This document shows positions 52,941 through 62,585 of a stretch of DNA of 64,000 nt, one piece after another. The stretch is from CAZMGY01 sp964565945 [NCBI: uncultured bacterium] (GTDB taxonomy: Bacteria; GCA-001730085). The notes beneath the pieces were generated by a model. The model made no database searches. It saw only the letters and a program-made list of their open reading frames with translations, and was not told the origin of the DNA. The stretch spans positions 1 through 64,000 of the forward strand of contig CAZMGY010000011.1 of the NCBI GenBank assembly GCA_964565945.1. Reading direction: 5' to 3'. A program made the translations under genes and the position numbers. How positions within the stretch are numbered: position 1 is the first letter of the stretch; each line of letters starts with the position of its first letter.

Positions 52941-53507
52941 ATGACTGGTCTTATTAAAGTATGTATTATATTCAGTTTGCTTTCTAGTTCTCCGAGTTAT
53001 GCCGAACCTTTATTTCGTCATTATCAAGAAAAGTACGTTGCGCCTTTAGCGAAGCCTAAAACCACAGATCCTGTTTCGTGGACGTCTCCTAAGGGCTGGG
53101 CTCGATTGCCCGAAAAACCGATGCGCTTAGCCAGCTACAAAATTATGGAGCAAGGGGAAGAAGGTTTGTGTACGCTTAGTTCTTTACCTTTGATGGCAGG
53201 CGATCTTCAAGCAAATCTAAAACGTTGGATGGGGCAGCTCAATATTGCATGGAATCAGAATCAAGTGAAAGATTGGATTGAACAGACATCTCTGGAGACA
53301 TCGCAAGGAGGCATTCTTTACCGGGTGTTTGATTTAAGCGAGTTTGTTACCGATGATGAGGATAACAGTATGTTAACGGCGATAGCGTCATTAAAACAAA
53401 GTATTCTTTTTGTTAAATTAACTGGATCGAAGGCGTTGGTGCATAGGCAACGAAAGGGATTTCTCATGTTGGTGGCTTCATTAAAGAAAACAGAGGTGAC
53501 GTCATAA
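52941..53507 (+). CDS. exported protein of unknown function upstream of ResB-CcsA
   Basis: 188 residues with a signal peptide (about 1-22, ending SYA). The mature part starts LFRHYQEKYVAPLAKP and includes SWTSPKGWARLPEKPMRLAS (about 50-69) and LKRWMGQLNIAWNQNQVKDW (about 92-111). This resembles small exported proteins often found before cytochrome c biogenesis genes, but I cannot name the family. The stop is 8 bp before the ResB-CcsA gene, so the two are probably co-transcribed. AAGGGG precedes the ATG. Confidence 0.65.
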   Translation: MTGLIKVCIIFSLLSSSPSYAEPLFRHYQEKYVAPLAKPKTTDPVSWTSPKGWARLPEKPMRLASYKIMEQGEEGLCTLSSLPLMAGDLQANLKRWMGQLNIAWNQNQVKDWIEQTSLETSQGGILYRVFDLSEFVTDDEDNSMLTAIASLKQSILFVKLTGSKALVHRQRKGFLMLVASLKKTEVTS

Positions 53508-53515
53508 ATACCTGG

Positions 53516-56488
53516 GTGAATCGTTTGAGTTCTCTTAAAATTACGGTGGTGTGTTTTTTGATCCTAATAGTGCAGACGATTGTAGGGACTTTGTATCAAA
53601 CCGAAATAGGTTTGTATTTGTCGTTGCAAAAAGTTTTTTATGCCTGGTTTTTCCTGATTGGTGATATGATCCCGTTTCCTGGGGTGCGATTGATTTTATG
53701 GGTTCTTTTTGTTAATTTGCTGGCTGCTTTTATTAAACGTTGGCCTAGTTGGTGCAAAGCTTGGGGGCTTTTGATTACGCATTTGGGTTTGTTGCTCTTG
53801 TTTGTAGCCGCGTTTGGTAAATTCCATTGGGGTTTGGACACCCATGTTACGATAAAGGAAGGTCAAAAAGCACATCAATCCCGAGCCTATGCTAATTGGG
53901 AGTTGGCGCTTTGGGAACAGAAAGATGATGTTCGTCAGGTTCGTGCGATTGATTTAAAGGATTTGATTGCCCATAATGAGGTGTTTTTCGAAGATCATCC
54001 TGGGGTTGTGACTCCCTTACGTTTGGAGCTTTCGTTGCACTATGCGAATGCACTGGCTTATGCAAAAGGGCCTCGTATGCAAGATGCAGCTTATCGCAAT
54101 GGATCGGGCATTATCTACATCGAGGCACAAGCTTTGTCTAAGGAAAAAGAAGAAAACATTCCTGGTATATTGCTAAATCTGATTCAAACCGATGAACAGA
54201 AAGAGACCTTATTATTGTATGGAACAGAAATGAAGGCGACACCTTTAAAGTTGTTTGGACGTGATTTTTGGATTCAGTTAAGGCATAAGCGCTATGGACT
54301 TCCTTTATCGATCGAGTTGAAGGATGTGATTCAAGAGTTGTATCCAGGAACAGATACGCCGAGTCATTACGAGAGTCAAATTATTGTTGATGATGCTCAT
54401 GTAAAAAGAGATGTGTACATTTCGATGAATCAACCGTTTCGTTACGATAAGTACACTTTTTTCCAAGCTTCCTATGCTGTGAACACCAAGGGAGAGGAAC
54501 TTTCGACATTTACTGTGTCGTATAACCCTGTTCGCTTATTGCCCTATGTCGCGAGTTTGCTTGTGGTCTTAGGTTTGTTTCTTAATTTTTGTGCGCAGCT
54601 ATGGCGGCGACGTTCCTCTTTGATGATGACTGCCTTGGTTGGTTTGTTTGTCTGCCAAGGTGCTTTGTGGGCTGAGGAGCCTTTACCACAAGCTGCTGTG
54701 GATGCCTGGAGCCGTTTGCCCATTTTGGAACAGGGACGCGTGAAGCCCATGGAAAGTTTTGCCCAGAATCAATTGCTGCAATTATCGGGTCGTCGAACTT
54801 GGAACCGTTCGAGTGCATCCGAATGGCTTTTGCGTTTGGTGATGGCTGCAGAGACAATGAAGGATGAGCGGGTGTTTCGGATCGATAACCCCCAAGTTGT
54901 CGAATCTCTAGGAATTAAAGCGCGTAAACGAAGACGTTATTCTTTCGCCGAGTTGCAAAACAAAGAGAACCTTTTGCGCACTCTTGTGGCCAAAGCCAAT
55001 GATGTTTCTCAGAACAAACGCAATGCGCTAGATCGTGCGTATTTGCAAGTTTGGTACAATTACTGGCTTTATTTTGATTTGACCCAAAGTTTTATGTTTA
55101 CTCAAGAGTCGTCTTGGTTTCGTATAGACTCTCATTTGCAAAAAACTCTGGGTTTAGACAATCGTGATGAGGGTGGCTATAGTTTTTATGAGACTTTTCA
55201 AAATATTGATCGTTTAAAGACTGTGGTCGCAGGGTTTATTCAGAAGCCTCAAAACGAATGGTCTTCCGAGGATAAAAAAGCTTATAACTTAGCCGCACAT
55301 CTTTTTCAGTGGGTGCAACACCAAAAAACGACACCTCTTAAACTCGTGTATGTTGTAGGGCAAAGTCCAGCGTGGCTTGATGTGGTCGACCTTTTACAAA
55401 AGCAAGTGGGGGCACGCATTATTTCAGCCCCCTTGGCTTATTTGTTCCAAGCCTATCAGGCTTTTCATAAGCAGGATTGGATTTTGTTCGAAACTCAGAT
55501 CAAAAATTTGAAGTTCGAAAATATTCTCCGTTGGGATAACCTGTCTGGAATGAAAAGATTAAGTTTGGAGCGTGTGTATCATCGCTGGGATCCTATGGCT
55601 CGCACTAAGGTGTTTTACATCATTTTGATGTGTTTATGCTTTATTCTTTTTCTTAAACCTACGGCTTGGTTTTATCGAGCTTTAGTTCTTTTAACAGTGG
55701 GAACGGTGATTTGGCATGGTTTAGGGATAGGTTTGCGCATGATGATTTTGTCGCGTGCCCCAGTGAGTACCTTATATGAAACCTTTATTTTTGTGTCGTG
55801 GATTGCTTCGTTGACAGGGCTAGTTATGGAGTGGATTCAAAAAAAAGGCCTAGGTTTGCTTGTGGTTAGTTTTTTAGGTTTTATTCTGATGAGTATTGCT
55901 GGGCGTTATGCTATGGATGGTGATACTTTGGAAGTTCTGCAGGCTGTTTTGAACTCTAACTTTTGGTTATCGACACATGTGATTACCATCACTATGGGGT
56001 ATTCTTTGTGTGTGGTGGCTGGTTTAATTGGCCATATTTATCTTATACAAGCAACGTTTTTGAAAAAGTCAACACAAAGCTTAGCATCATTGTCTGAGAT
56101 TCTCTATGGTACGCTAGCAGCGGGTTTGTTATTTTCTTTTTTAGGAACCATTTTGGGAGGTATTTGGGCCGACCAATCTTGGGGACGTTTTTGGGGCTGG
56201 GATCCTAAAGAAAATGGAGCCTTGCTGATTGTGTTGTGGTGTGTGACATTGTTCCATGCGCGTATGTGTGGGATGGTTAAGCCGTGGGGTTTTGCGGCTG
56301 GATGTTCATTGATGCCTATTTTTGTCACACTGGCTTGGTTTGGAATTAATTTGTTAGGCGTGGGCTTGCATTCCTATGGATTCACCGAAGGTGTTGCGAG
56401 CAATCTTTATGCTTTTATTGCGTTTGAAGTAATTTTTGTTGGCCTTATGTTGGTTTTGCAAAAGCGATGGAATGGCGTTCAGTCATGA
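53516..56488 (+). CDS. fused System II cytochrome c biogenesis protein (ResB-CcsA)
   Basis: 990 residues. The N-terminal ResB part (about 1-380) has four membrane segments; it includes LLITHLGLLLLFVAAFGKFH and a periplasmic domain with the FFQASYAVNTKGEELSTFTV stretch. A second periplasmic segment (about 390-700) starts with LPILEQGRVKPMESFAQNQL. The CcsA part (about 705-990) carries the ILSRAPVSTLYETF helix and the haem-binding tryptophan motif WGRFWGWDPKE (889-899) between conserved histidines. It carries haem to the periplasm and attaches it to CXXCH of apocytochromes, as needed by the di-haem protein at 3.7 kb. The start is GTG 53516 with a distant AGAGGTGA, suggesting coupling. Confidence 0.92.
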   Translation: MNRLSSLKITVVCFLILIVQTIVGTLYQTEIGLYLSLQKVFYAWFFLIGDMIPFPGVRLILWVLFVNLLAAFIKRWPSWCKAWGLLITHLGLLLLFVAAFGKFHWGLDTHVTIKEGQKAHQSRAYANWELALWEQKDDVRQVRAIDLKDLIAHNEVFFEDHPGVVTPLRLELSLHYANALAYAKGPRMQDAAYRNGSGIIYIEAQALSKEKEENIPGILLNLIQTDEQKETLLLYGTEMKATPLKLFGRDFWIQLRHKRYGLPLSIELKDVIQELYPGTDTPSHYESQIIVDDAHVKRDVYISMNQPFRYDKYTFFQASYAVNTKGEELSTFTVSYNPVRLLPYVASLLVVLGLFLNFCAQLWRRRSSLMMTALVGLFVCQGALWAEEPLPQAAVDAWSRLPILEQGRVKPMESFAQNQLLQLSGRRTWNRSSASEWLLRLVMAAETMKDERVFRIDNPQVVESLGIKARKRRRYSFAELQNKENLLRTLVAKANDVSQNKRNALDRAYLQVWYNYWLYFDLTQSFMFTQESSWFRIDSHLQKTLGLDNRDEGGYSFYETFQNIDRLKTVVAGFIQKPQNEWSSEDKKAYNLAAHLFQWVQHQKTTPLKLVYVVGQSPAWLDVVDLLQKQVGARIISAPLAYLFQAYQAFHKQDWILFETQIKNLKFENILRWDNLSGMKRLSLERVYHRWDPMARTKVFYIILMCLCFILFLKPTAWFYRALVLLTVGTVIWHGLGIGLRMMILSRAPVSTLYETFIFVSWIASLTGLVMEWIQKKGLGLLVVSFLGFILMSIAGRYAMDGDTLEVLQAVLNSNFWLSTHVITITMGYSLCVVAGLIGHIYLIQATFLKKSTQSLASLSEILYGTLAAGLLFSFLGTILGGIWADQSWGRFWGWDPKENGALLIVLWCVTLFHARMCGMVKPWGFAAGCSLMPIFVTLAWFGINLLGVGLHSYGFTEGVASNLYAFIAFEVIFVGLMLVLQKRWNGVQS

Positions 56489-57318
56489 AATTATCGTTTG
56501 AATTTTTTCCTCCCAAAAATGCTGTTTCGCGCAAACTTTTTGAAAACACCGTTGAGCGCCTTAAGGTTTTTCAACCCGAATATATGTCGGTGACCTATGG
56601 AGCCTTGGGATCTCAGCAAAACCAAACCTTGGAGATGGTCGATTATATTCAAAATATGGCTGGAGTGGAAGCTGCGGCGCATTTTACCTGCATTGGAAGT
56701 TCCTTGGACAAAGTGCATACTTTTGTTGCTGATTTGCAGCGATTAGGTGTTCGGCGGATGGTGGCTTTGCGAGGAGATATTCCTGAAGGAGTTGAAACCC
56801 AAGAGGTGTTGAGTGATTTGAAGCATGCCTCTGACTTGGTAGCGTTTATGAGTGAACATTATCCCGACATGCACCTTTCGGTGGCAGGTTATCCCGAAGG
56901 TCATCCTGAAGCAGTCTCGTTGGATGAAGATTTAAAGCAACTGAAGTATAAGGTGGATCAGGGGGCTTCTGTCGTAATTACTCAGCTGTTTTTTGATAAT
57001 CAATTTTTTATTGATTTTAGAAACCGTGCCCGGACTTTGGGGCTTGATTGTAAAATTATTCCTGGCATTATGCCTGTGACACAATACCGAATGATTGAGC
57101 GCATAACCCAAATGTGTGGTGTTCATATTCCTAAAGCATTGAGTGATTTTTTTGCTAAGGATAAATCTGATGAGGAGGTGCAATCTTTTGCTAAGGAATT
57201 CACCTTAAAGCAATGCCTTGATCTAAAGGAGCAGGGGGTTGCAGAAATTCATTTTTATACGCTTAATCAAGCAAAGGTGGTAGAGGATGTTTGTTGTCAT
57301 TTAAAAGGAGATAACTGA
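56485..57318 (+). CDS. metF: methylenetetrahydrofolate reductase
   Basis: 277 residues. It starts KLSFEFFPPKN, the MetF signature with the catalytic Glu, then SVTYGALGS (about 36-44), HFTCIGSSLDKV (about 72), RRMVALRGDIP (about 94-104) and QLFFDNQFFIDF and PGIMPV (about 171-203). It reduces methylene-THF to methyl-THF for methionine synthesis. ATG 56485 overlaps the previous stop (ATGA); an in-frame start at 56467 lies inside the previous gene. Its stop overlaps the start of hldD by one base. Slightly shorter than the E. coli enzyme (296). Confidence 0.94.
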   Translation: MKLSFEFFPPKNAVSRKLFENTVERLKVFQPEYMSVTYGALGSQQNQTLEMVDYIQNMAGVEAAAHFTCIGSSLDKVHTFVADLQRLGVRRMVALRGDIPEGVETQEVLSDLKHASDLVAFMSEHYPDMHLSVAGYPEGHPEAVSLDEDLKQLKYKVDQGASVVITQLFFDNQFFIDFRNRARTLGLDCKIIPGIMPVTQYRMIERITQMCGVHIPKALSDFFAKDKSDEEVQSFAKEFTLKQCLDLKEQGVAEIHFYTLNQAKVVEDVCCHLKGDN

Positions 57319-58286
57319 TGATTGTTGTGACAGGTGGAGCTGGTTTTATCGGAAGTGCAACAGTATGGCAGCTTAATCAACAAGGCGAAGATAATATTGT
57401 GATTGTTGACGAGTTGCAATCCTCGGACAAATGGAAAAATTTGTGTAGTTTAAAGTTTAAAGACTATTTTGAGAAAGATGTTTTTTTGAAATTATTGTTT
57501 GATCAGAAGATTCCTAATATTGATGCGATCATTCATTTGGGGGCGTGTTCTTCGACGACGGAACGCGATGCCTCCTATTTGGTGAATAACAATTTTACCT
57601 ATTCTAAAACTCTGATTTCATATGCTTTGGAAAACGATATTCGAATGATTTACGCGTCGAGTGCGGCCACGTATGGTAACGGAGAACAGGGTTACACGGA
57701 TGATGAGAGTCATATCGACCTTTTTCGACCTTTGAATATGTATGGTTATTCTAAGCAAATGCTAGATCTGTGGGCCTACCATAACAATATTTTGGATCAA
57801 GTGGTATCGTTGAAATATTTCAATGTTTTTGGCCCTAACGAATATCACAAAGGGGATATGCGCAGTATGGTACACAAGGCTGTCGGACAAATTTTGGATG
57901 AAGGTTCGGTGAAACTATTCAAATCGTATCGTCCTGATTACAAAGACGGGGAGCAAAAACGTGATTTTGTTTATGTTAAGGATGCTGTCAAAATGACCTT
58001 ACATTTTTTGGAAAAGCGCGATGTGGGAGGCATTTTTAATATTGGAACAGGTGAGGTCCAAAGTTGGAATGCTCTTATGATGGCTATTTTCGAAGCCTGT
58101 GGCAAACCTGTTCAAATCGAATATATTGATATGCCCGATTTGATTCGTGATCAATATCAGTATTTCACTCAGGCTGCAATGACTAAAATCGAACAGGCTG
58201 GTTACCAGCAACCTTGCATGACGTTGTTAGAGTCTGTCAAAGACTATGTTCAAAACTATATTCTTAAGGAGGCGTATTTGTCTTAG
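57318..58286 (+). CDS. hldD: ADP-L-glycero-D-manno-heptose 6-epimerase
   Basis: 322 residues. The extended SDR fold has VTGGAGFIGSATVW (about 4-17), the IHLGACSSTTERD block (about 73-85) and the catalytic Tyr and Lys in MYGYSKQMLD (about 139-148). HLGAxSxTTE and FFRPLNMYGYSK-like blocks separate it from GalE-type epimerases. It makes the L,D-heptose precursor of lipopolysaccharide inner core, so the cell should have LPS. It follows metF directly, with a coupled start, and ends 4 bp into the convergent DnaA-like gene. Confidence 0.93.
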   Translation: MIVVTGGAGFIGSATVWQLNQQGEDNIVIVDELQSSDKWKNLCSLKFKDYFEKDVFLKLLFDQKIPNIDAIIHLGACSSTTERDASYLVNNNFTYSKTLISYALENDIRMIYASSAATYGNGEQGYTDDESHIDLFRPLNMYGYSKQMLDLWAYHNNILDQVVSLKYFNVFGPNEYHKGDMRSMVHKAVGQILDEGSVKLFKSYRPDYKDGEQKRDFVYVKDAVKMTLHFLEKRDVGGIFNIGTGEVQSWNALMMAIFEACGKPVQIEYIDMPDLIRDQYQYFTQAAMTKIEQAGYQQPCMTLLESVKDYVQNYILKEAYLS

Positions 58287-59392
58287 AGGGACTGCATTTG
58301 AGTGTAAAGCTGAGCAAATGCTTTATCTTCTTTGAGGAGCTTTTGGCAGACTTTAAGGGCAATATTGATTGAGTTAATACTGCGGTTGCCGAAATGAAGT
58401 CCTAATTGGTCTAGGGACGCGCCCCAATGGTGTGCCAGTGAAATTGCCAAATAGCGTGGTTGGGTTAAATGGCGCTTTTTGCTCGTTGAGCGGAGTTCTT
58501 TGTCACAAATCTTGAAGTACTGAGCGACTTTTGTGATAATAGTCTCCATATGTTCGGCAGAGGTGTTCTCTGGCTCAAAAAGGCCAGGCAAAATATTTTG
58601 GTTGATTGATTGCTGTGTTAGCGATTGGTAAGCGGCTATTTTTTTGATAATGTTTTCGAGAGGACGAATATTGGACTGTAAGTGCTTGGCAATGCGTTTG
58701 ACGATTGCTGTATTCAAGTTTAATTTGTGTCCTTGAGCTTTCAGTCGAATGATTTCTTCGGTTGATTTCGGGCACGGGGCATTCATTTCTAAACAAAGAG
58801 ATCCTTGAAAACGGTTCAGCAAGCTTTCTGAAAAACCTTTGAGGTGATTAGGATGTGTGTTGGACACGAGAATAACTAAAGCGCCTTGCTCATGTAGGGC
58901 ATCAAATGTGTGCAAAAATTCGCTCATGGTTTTGTCACGATGGGACAAGTCGTGCACATCGTCGATCAAAAGAATATCGGCTTGACGATAAAAATCACGA
59001 AACTTTTGAAGTTCATTAGTCTTATTGGACAGTGTGAAATGTTTCGTGAATGATTCGGTGGTTCGGAAAATAGCTTTCCGAGATGTGTCACTGATGTTTA
59101 GTTCGTGTTGAATGGCTTTGAGTAGATGCGTTTTTCCTACGCCATGATTGCCGTGAATATAAATCGTGTTAAATATGAGAGTGTCTCGTTTGAGTGATTG
59201 ACGACAGGCTTGTATAACGGTTTGGTTGGTTGGGCTCATCACAAAGTTTTGAAAAGTCATCGACGAAAATGTATTAAATTTTTTATAGCTGTTTTTTTTA
59301 GGATGGATACAGAATTGAACGGTTGCTTGAATGCTATCCAGACCACGAGATCGAGATCTTTGGGTTGATGATTTATATGTGTTCAAACTCAT
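58283..59392 (-). CDS. short DnaA-like AAA+ ATPase without domain I
   Basis: 369 residues from ATG 59392, which follows GTGAGGA by about 5 bp. The AAA+ core has FQNFVMSPTNQTVIQACRQS (about 47-66), Walker A GNHGVGKTH (81-89) and Walker B LLIDDVHDLS (141-150). The C-terminal helical domain (about 290-369) resembles DnaA domain IV, but its recognition motif, usually GxRDHSTV, reads GNRSINSI. The N-terminal DnaB/DiaA-contact domain I is absent. It could be a second initiator-like protein, an Hda-type regulator or a diverged true DnaA. A TTG start at 59551 would add 53 residues that do not look like domain I. Confidence 0.75.
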   Translation of the reverse strand: MSLNTYKSSTQRSRSRGLDSIQATVQFCIHPKKNSYKKFNTFSSMTFQNFVMSPTNQTVIQACRQSLKRDTLIFNTIYIHGNHGVGKTHLLKAIQHELNISDTSRKAIFRTTESFTKHFTLSNKTNELQKFRDFYRQADILLIDDVHDLSHRDKTMSEFLHTFDALHEQGALVILVSNTHPNHLKGFSESLLNRFQGSLCLEMNAPCPKSTEEIIRLKAQGHKLNLNTAIVKRIAKHLQSNIRPLENIIKKIAAYQSLTQQSINQNILPGLFEPENTSAEHMETIITKVAQYFKICDKELRSTSKKRHLTQPRYLAISLAHHWGASLDQLGLHFGNRSINSINIALKVCQKLLKEDKAFAQLYTQMQSL

Positions 59393-59597
59393 ATTTTCCT
59401 CACTTTGTGTTCCTAACGGAAGAGAATTGTAACAGGGAACTTGCTCGTCTTCAACGTTTGATCGTTGATGGATCGGAAAGCTATTAAAACATAGGTTGTT
59501 CCGATGGAACCCTTCTTGTAAGGCCTGAGCAAAAAAGAGATTTATTTGCAAAAATGTTGCATCCTCTAGAAAAAAAACGACTTAGACAAAAAAGTTT

Positions 59598-60290
59598 TTA
59601 GCTGTCTGATTTTTCTTTGAATTTCCAAGTTTTAATGCGTTGTTTAAGCTCGTTACGAAGCACTTCTTCGGGGTTGATGTTGGCTTCTTCGGCCAATTGA
59701 ACACAGTAAAAAAGCAACTCTCCCAGCTGTTCTTGTGAGGGGGCGTTGGATTTTTCGGACCATTGTTGGATGAGTTGTTGGATGGCCTGAGAGCTATCTT
59801 GAGTTGAGAATTTTTGACTTAAGTTATGTTTAGCAGCTTTTTTGTAGGCTTTTAATGTCTTATGCAAGGCTGGGAGATGTTGAGGAATGTCATCAAAAAC
59901 AGATTCACGTTGTTGTTGGGTTTTTTCCTGTTTTTTAATTTCATCCCATTGCAAAAGCACTTCATCAATGTTATCCGTGGGATTATCGTTAAATACATGG
60001 GGGTGACGACGAATCATTTTGTCGCTAATATCTTGCAGAACATCCTTAAGATCAAATCGATCGAACTCTTGAGCCATTTGACAGTGGAAAATCACTTGAA
60101 ACAAAACATCGCCGAGTTCTTCTTTAAAGTTTTCCCAGTCTTTGTTTTCGATGGCATCAATTAGCTCGTAAACCTCTTCCACTAAGTAGTTTTTGATGCT
60201 GTTGTGATCTTGTTGCTTATCCCAAGGGCACCCCTGGGGGCCTCGAAGTTTGGCCATCACTTCGACGAGTCTTATCAGTTCTTTGTCCAT
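59598..60290 (-). CDS. mazG: nucleoside triphosphate pyrophosphohydrolase MazG
   Basis: 230 residues. The start MDKELIRLVEVMAKLRGPQG continues with CPWDKQQDHNSIKNYLVEEV; the metal ligands of the first MazG domain are in EEVYELIDAIE (about 44-54) and EELGDVLFQVIFH (about 62-74). A second, weaker half (about 150-230) ends with EEANINPEEVLRNELKQRI. MazG hydrolyses non-canonical and excess NTPs and in some species ppGpp. ATG 60290 follows AAAGGA by 7 bp; the longer frame to 60368 lacks this and overlaps a palindrome. Downstream lies the DnaA-like gene. Confidence 0.92.
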   Translation of the reverse strand: MDKELIRLVEVMAKLRGPQGCPWDKQQDHNSIKNYLVEEVYELIDAIENKDWENFKEELGDVLFQVIFHCQMAQEFDRFDLKDVLQDISDKMIRRHPHVFNDNPTDNIDEVLLQWDEIKKQEKTQQQRESVFDDIPQHLPALHKTLKAYKKAAKHNLSQKFSTQDSSQAIQQLIQQWSEKSNAPSQEQLGELLFYCVQLAEEANINPEEVLRNELKQRIKTWKFKEKSDS

Positions 60291-60311
60291 TATGTATCCT
60301 TTATTTTGTGC

Positions 60312-60340
60312 GGATTCCGTGGTCAGGTCACGGAATGACA
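60312..60340. repeat. dispersed palindromic repeat between mazG and trpE
   Basis: The best-preserved copy: 29 bases with the perfect stem ATTCCGTG / CACGGAAT (60314-60336) around GTCAGGT and the end GACA. It lies between the divergent mazG and trpE starts. Confidence 0.6.
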
Positions 60341-60378
60341 TGAGGATACCACAAAATGAGGGATCCAACAGTAAGACT

Positions 60379-60390
60379 TATGATATCATA
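60379..60390. promoter_or_regulatory. 12-bp palindrome in the trpE leader
   Basis: TATGATATCATA, perfect dyad, 28 bp before the trpE start and overlapping a possible -10. It may be an operator; a chance AT-rich dyad is possible. Confidence 0.3.
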
Positions 60391-60417
60391 GGCTCTTGTT
60401 GTGAATAGGAACATAGT

Positions 60418-61935
60418 ATGAAATACCCTAATAAAGAAACCTTTTTAGAACGTGCTCAAGATAAACAAAGCAACTTGTTGGGGGTGCGCACCGAGCTTCA
60501 TAATGACGCCTTAACGCCGATGGCTGTGTTTCGTTCTCTTCAAGAGCAGAGTAATGATGCATTTTTATTGGAAAGTGTTGAGCATGGCAAACAAATGGGG
60601 CGTTACACTTTTGTTGGACTTGATTCTGTGGCTGTGATCGTTTATCAGGAGGGGGTTTTGCATATTCAGCACAAAGGACAAGATGATTTGCGCCAATCAT
60701 GTTGTGATCCTTTTCCTTTGATTCGAGACTACTTGTCACTCTTTAAACCCTTATTTGAAGGAGGTGATATTCCGCCTTTTGTTGGGGGAGCTGTGGGCTA
60801 TATTGGTTACGATGTGATTCGGGTGGCCGAGGACATTCCTCAAACAGTGAAAGATGATTTGCAGATTCCCGATATTTTTTTGATGGTGACCGATCGTGTT
60901 TTGGTTTTTGATCATTTGAAACATAAAATTCATGTGGTTGGTTCAGCTTATTTGGATGACGATCGTTCCAAAGACCATTTGCTGGATATCTATGATACTA
61001 CCTGTGGGGATATCGATGCTTTTATTGACACTTCGCTTTGTCATTTTAAGGTTGATGTGGGTGCCGCTGTGGGTAGAAGCCAGAGTGTGATAATCACTCC
61101 CGAAGACTGCGAAGCCATGTCGAATCAAACTTCGGAGGATTATAAGCAAGCGGTGCTTAAGGCTAAAGACTATATTGTGGCAGGTGATATATTGCAGGTT
61201 GTGTTGTCACAACGTTTTGCTGTTCCCACAAAGGCGGACCCCTTGGATATTTATTGCGTCTTAAGGTCGTTGAATCCTTCTCCATATATGTTTTACTTTA
61301 AATGTGGTTCTTTCGTTTTGACAGGGTCTTCTCCAGAAACGATGGTGCGTTTGCAGGATGGAGGGGTGTTAACAAAGCCGATGGCAGGTACACGTCCGAG
61401 AGGTGCCACTGATGAAGAGGATCAGGCCTTGGCTCAAGAGTTGCTCGATGATCCTAAAGAGCGAGCCGAACATTTAATGTTGGTTGATTTGGGGCGTAAT
61501 GATATTGGGCGGATTGCCAAAGCGAGTTCTGTTGAGGTGAATACTTTTATGGCTGTCGAGAAATATTCTCATGTGATGCATATTGTTTCCGAAGTGGAAG
61601 GGCGTATTTTGGAGGATTTGGATTCTTTTGACGCTGTGTTGGCGACATTTCCTGCTGGGACTTTGTCGGGAGCTCCTAAAATTCGTGCTATGGAAATTAT
61701 TGATGAGTTAGAACCCACCAAGCGAGCTACCTACGGTGGTTTGGCGGGGTATTTTGGTTTTGATGGCCATATGGATACGTGCATTACGATTCGCTCTATG
61801 GTGTGCAAAGACGGCAAAGCTTATGTGCAGGCTGGGGCTGGGATTGTGGCTGATTCTGACCCCGATAAAGAGTATCAAGAATGCATGAATAAAGCCATGG
61901 CTGTGATTCGGGCTATTAAATTGGCAGAAGGGTAA
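60418..61935 (+). CDS. trpE: anthranilate synthase component I
   Basis: 505 residues. The tryptophan-binding motif [18 protein letters not shown] is at about 45-62, and the chorismate-binding domain has [22 protein letters not shown] (about 303-313), [10 protein letters not shown] (about 321-330) and [11 protein letters not shown] (about 358-368) as well as [10 protein letters not shown] and [12 protein letters not shown]. With TrpG it turns chorismate and glutamine into anthranilate. The intact LLES site predicts feedback inhibition by tryptophan. First gene of the trp cluster; trpG starts 65 bp later. Confidence 0.96.
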   Translation: MKYPNKETFLERAQDKQSNLLGVRTELHNDALTPMAVFRSLQEQSNDAFLLESVEHGKQMGRYTFVGLDSVAVIVYQEGVLHIQHKGQDDLRQSCCDPFPLIRDYLSLFKPLFEGGDIPPFVGGAVGYIGYDVIRVAEDIPQTVKDDLQIPDIFLMVTDRVLVFDHLKHKIHVVGSAYLDDDRSKDHLLDIYDTTCGDIDAFIDTSLCHFKVDVGAAVGRSQSVIITPEDCEAMSNQTSEDYKQAVLKAKDYIVAGDILQVVLSQRFAVPTKADPLDIYCVLRSLNPSPYMFYFKCGSFVLTGSSPETMVRLQDGGVLTKPMAGTRPRGATDEEDQALAQELLDDPKERAEHLMLVDLGRNDIGRIAKASSVEVNTFMAVEKYSHVMHIVSEVEGRILEDLDSFDAVLATFPAGTLSGAPKIRAMEIIDELEPTKRATYGGLAGYFGFDGHMDTCITIRSMVCKDGKAYVQAGAGIVADSDPDKEYQECMNKAMAVIRAIKLAEG

Positions 61936-62000
61936 GAGAATTTGACTTCGGGGTCCAAGAGTTTAAGATAAATCTAGATGATAGAAAAGAACTGAAGCCG

Positions 62001-62585
62001 ATGATTTTGATGATAGATAACTACGACTCGTTTGTGTACAACTTATACCAGTATTTGCTTATGCTTGGCAAAGATGTGCAAGTTGTTAGGAATGATAAAC
62101 TTACTTTGAGTGATGTTGACGAGCTGAATCCCGAAGCACTTGTGATTTCGCCAGGGCCGTGCACGCCTCTTGAGGCGGGTTTGTCTGTGCCCGTGATTCA
62201 GGAGTTTTATGGACGCAAACCCATTTTGGGGATTTGTTTGGGGCATCAAAGCATTGGTTATGCCTTTGGGGCCACGGTGCGCCGAGCCTCTCGTGTGATG
62301 CATGGTAAAACATCGATGATTAATCACACGGACCAAGGAGTCTTTAGTGGCTTGGATAATCCTTTAGAAGTGATGCGCTACCATTCCTTGGTGGTCGATG
62401 CTGATACCCTCTCGGATAATTTTGAAATAACGGCCATATCCGAGGACGATGGAGAGATTATGGGTATGCGTCATAAGAAGCATTTACTCGAAGGGATTCA
62501 ATTTCATCCTGAGTCAATTATGACGCCTCAAGGAATGGACATGTTAAGGAACTTTTTGAACGATGTTGAAGCCTTTTATTCATAA
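62001..62585 (+). CDS. trpG: anthranilate synthase component II (glutamine amidotransferase)
   Basis: 194 residues, class I glutamine amidotransferase. [15 protein letters not shown] opens it, [13 protein letters not shown] (about 51-63) is the oxyanion region, the nucleophile is in [13 protein letters not shown] (about 75-87, Cys79), and the His/Glu pair is in [11 protein letters not shown] (about 166-176). It supplies ammonia to TrpE. The trpD start lies inside its last codons, so the two are coupled. The type is also used for p-aminobenzoate synthesis (PabA); location favours TrpG. Confidence 0.95.
   Translation: MILMIDNYDSFVYNLYQYLLMLGKDVQVVRNDKLTLSDVDELNPEALVISPGPCTPLEAGLSVPVIQEFYGRKPILGICLGHQSIGYAFGATVRRASRVMHGKTSMINHTDQGVFSGLDNPLEVMRYHSLVVDADTLSDNFEITAISEDDGEIMGMRHKKHLLEGIQFHPESIMTPQGMDMLRNFLNDVEAFYS

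Noticed and set aside
59393-59551. N-terminal extension of the DnaA-like protein from TTG 59551
   Set aside because: The extra 53 residues do not resemble DnaA domain I, and ATG 59392 has a good ribosome site. Not fully excluded.
60379-60417. Tryptophan leader peptide or trp attenuator before trpE
   Set aside because: There is no short frame with tandem Trp codons and no T-tailed hairpin in the leader; only a small dyad is present.
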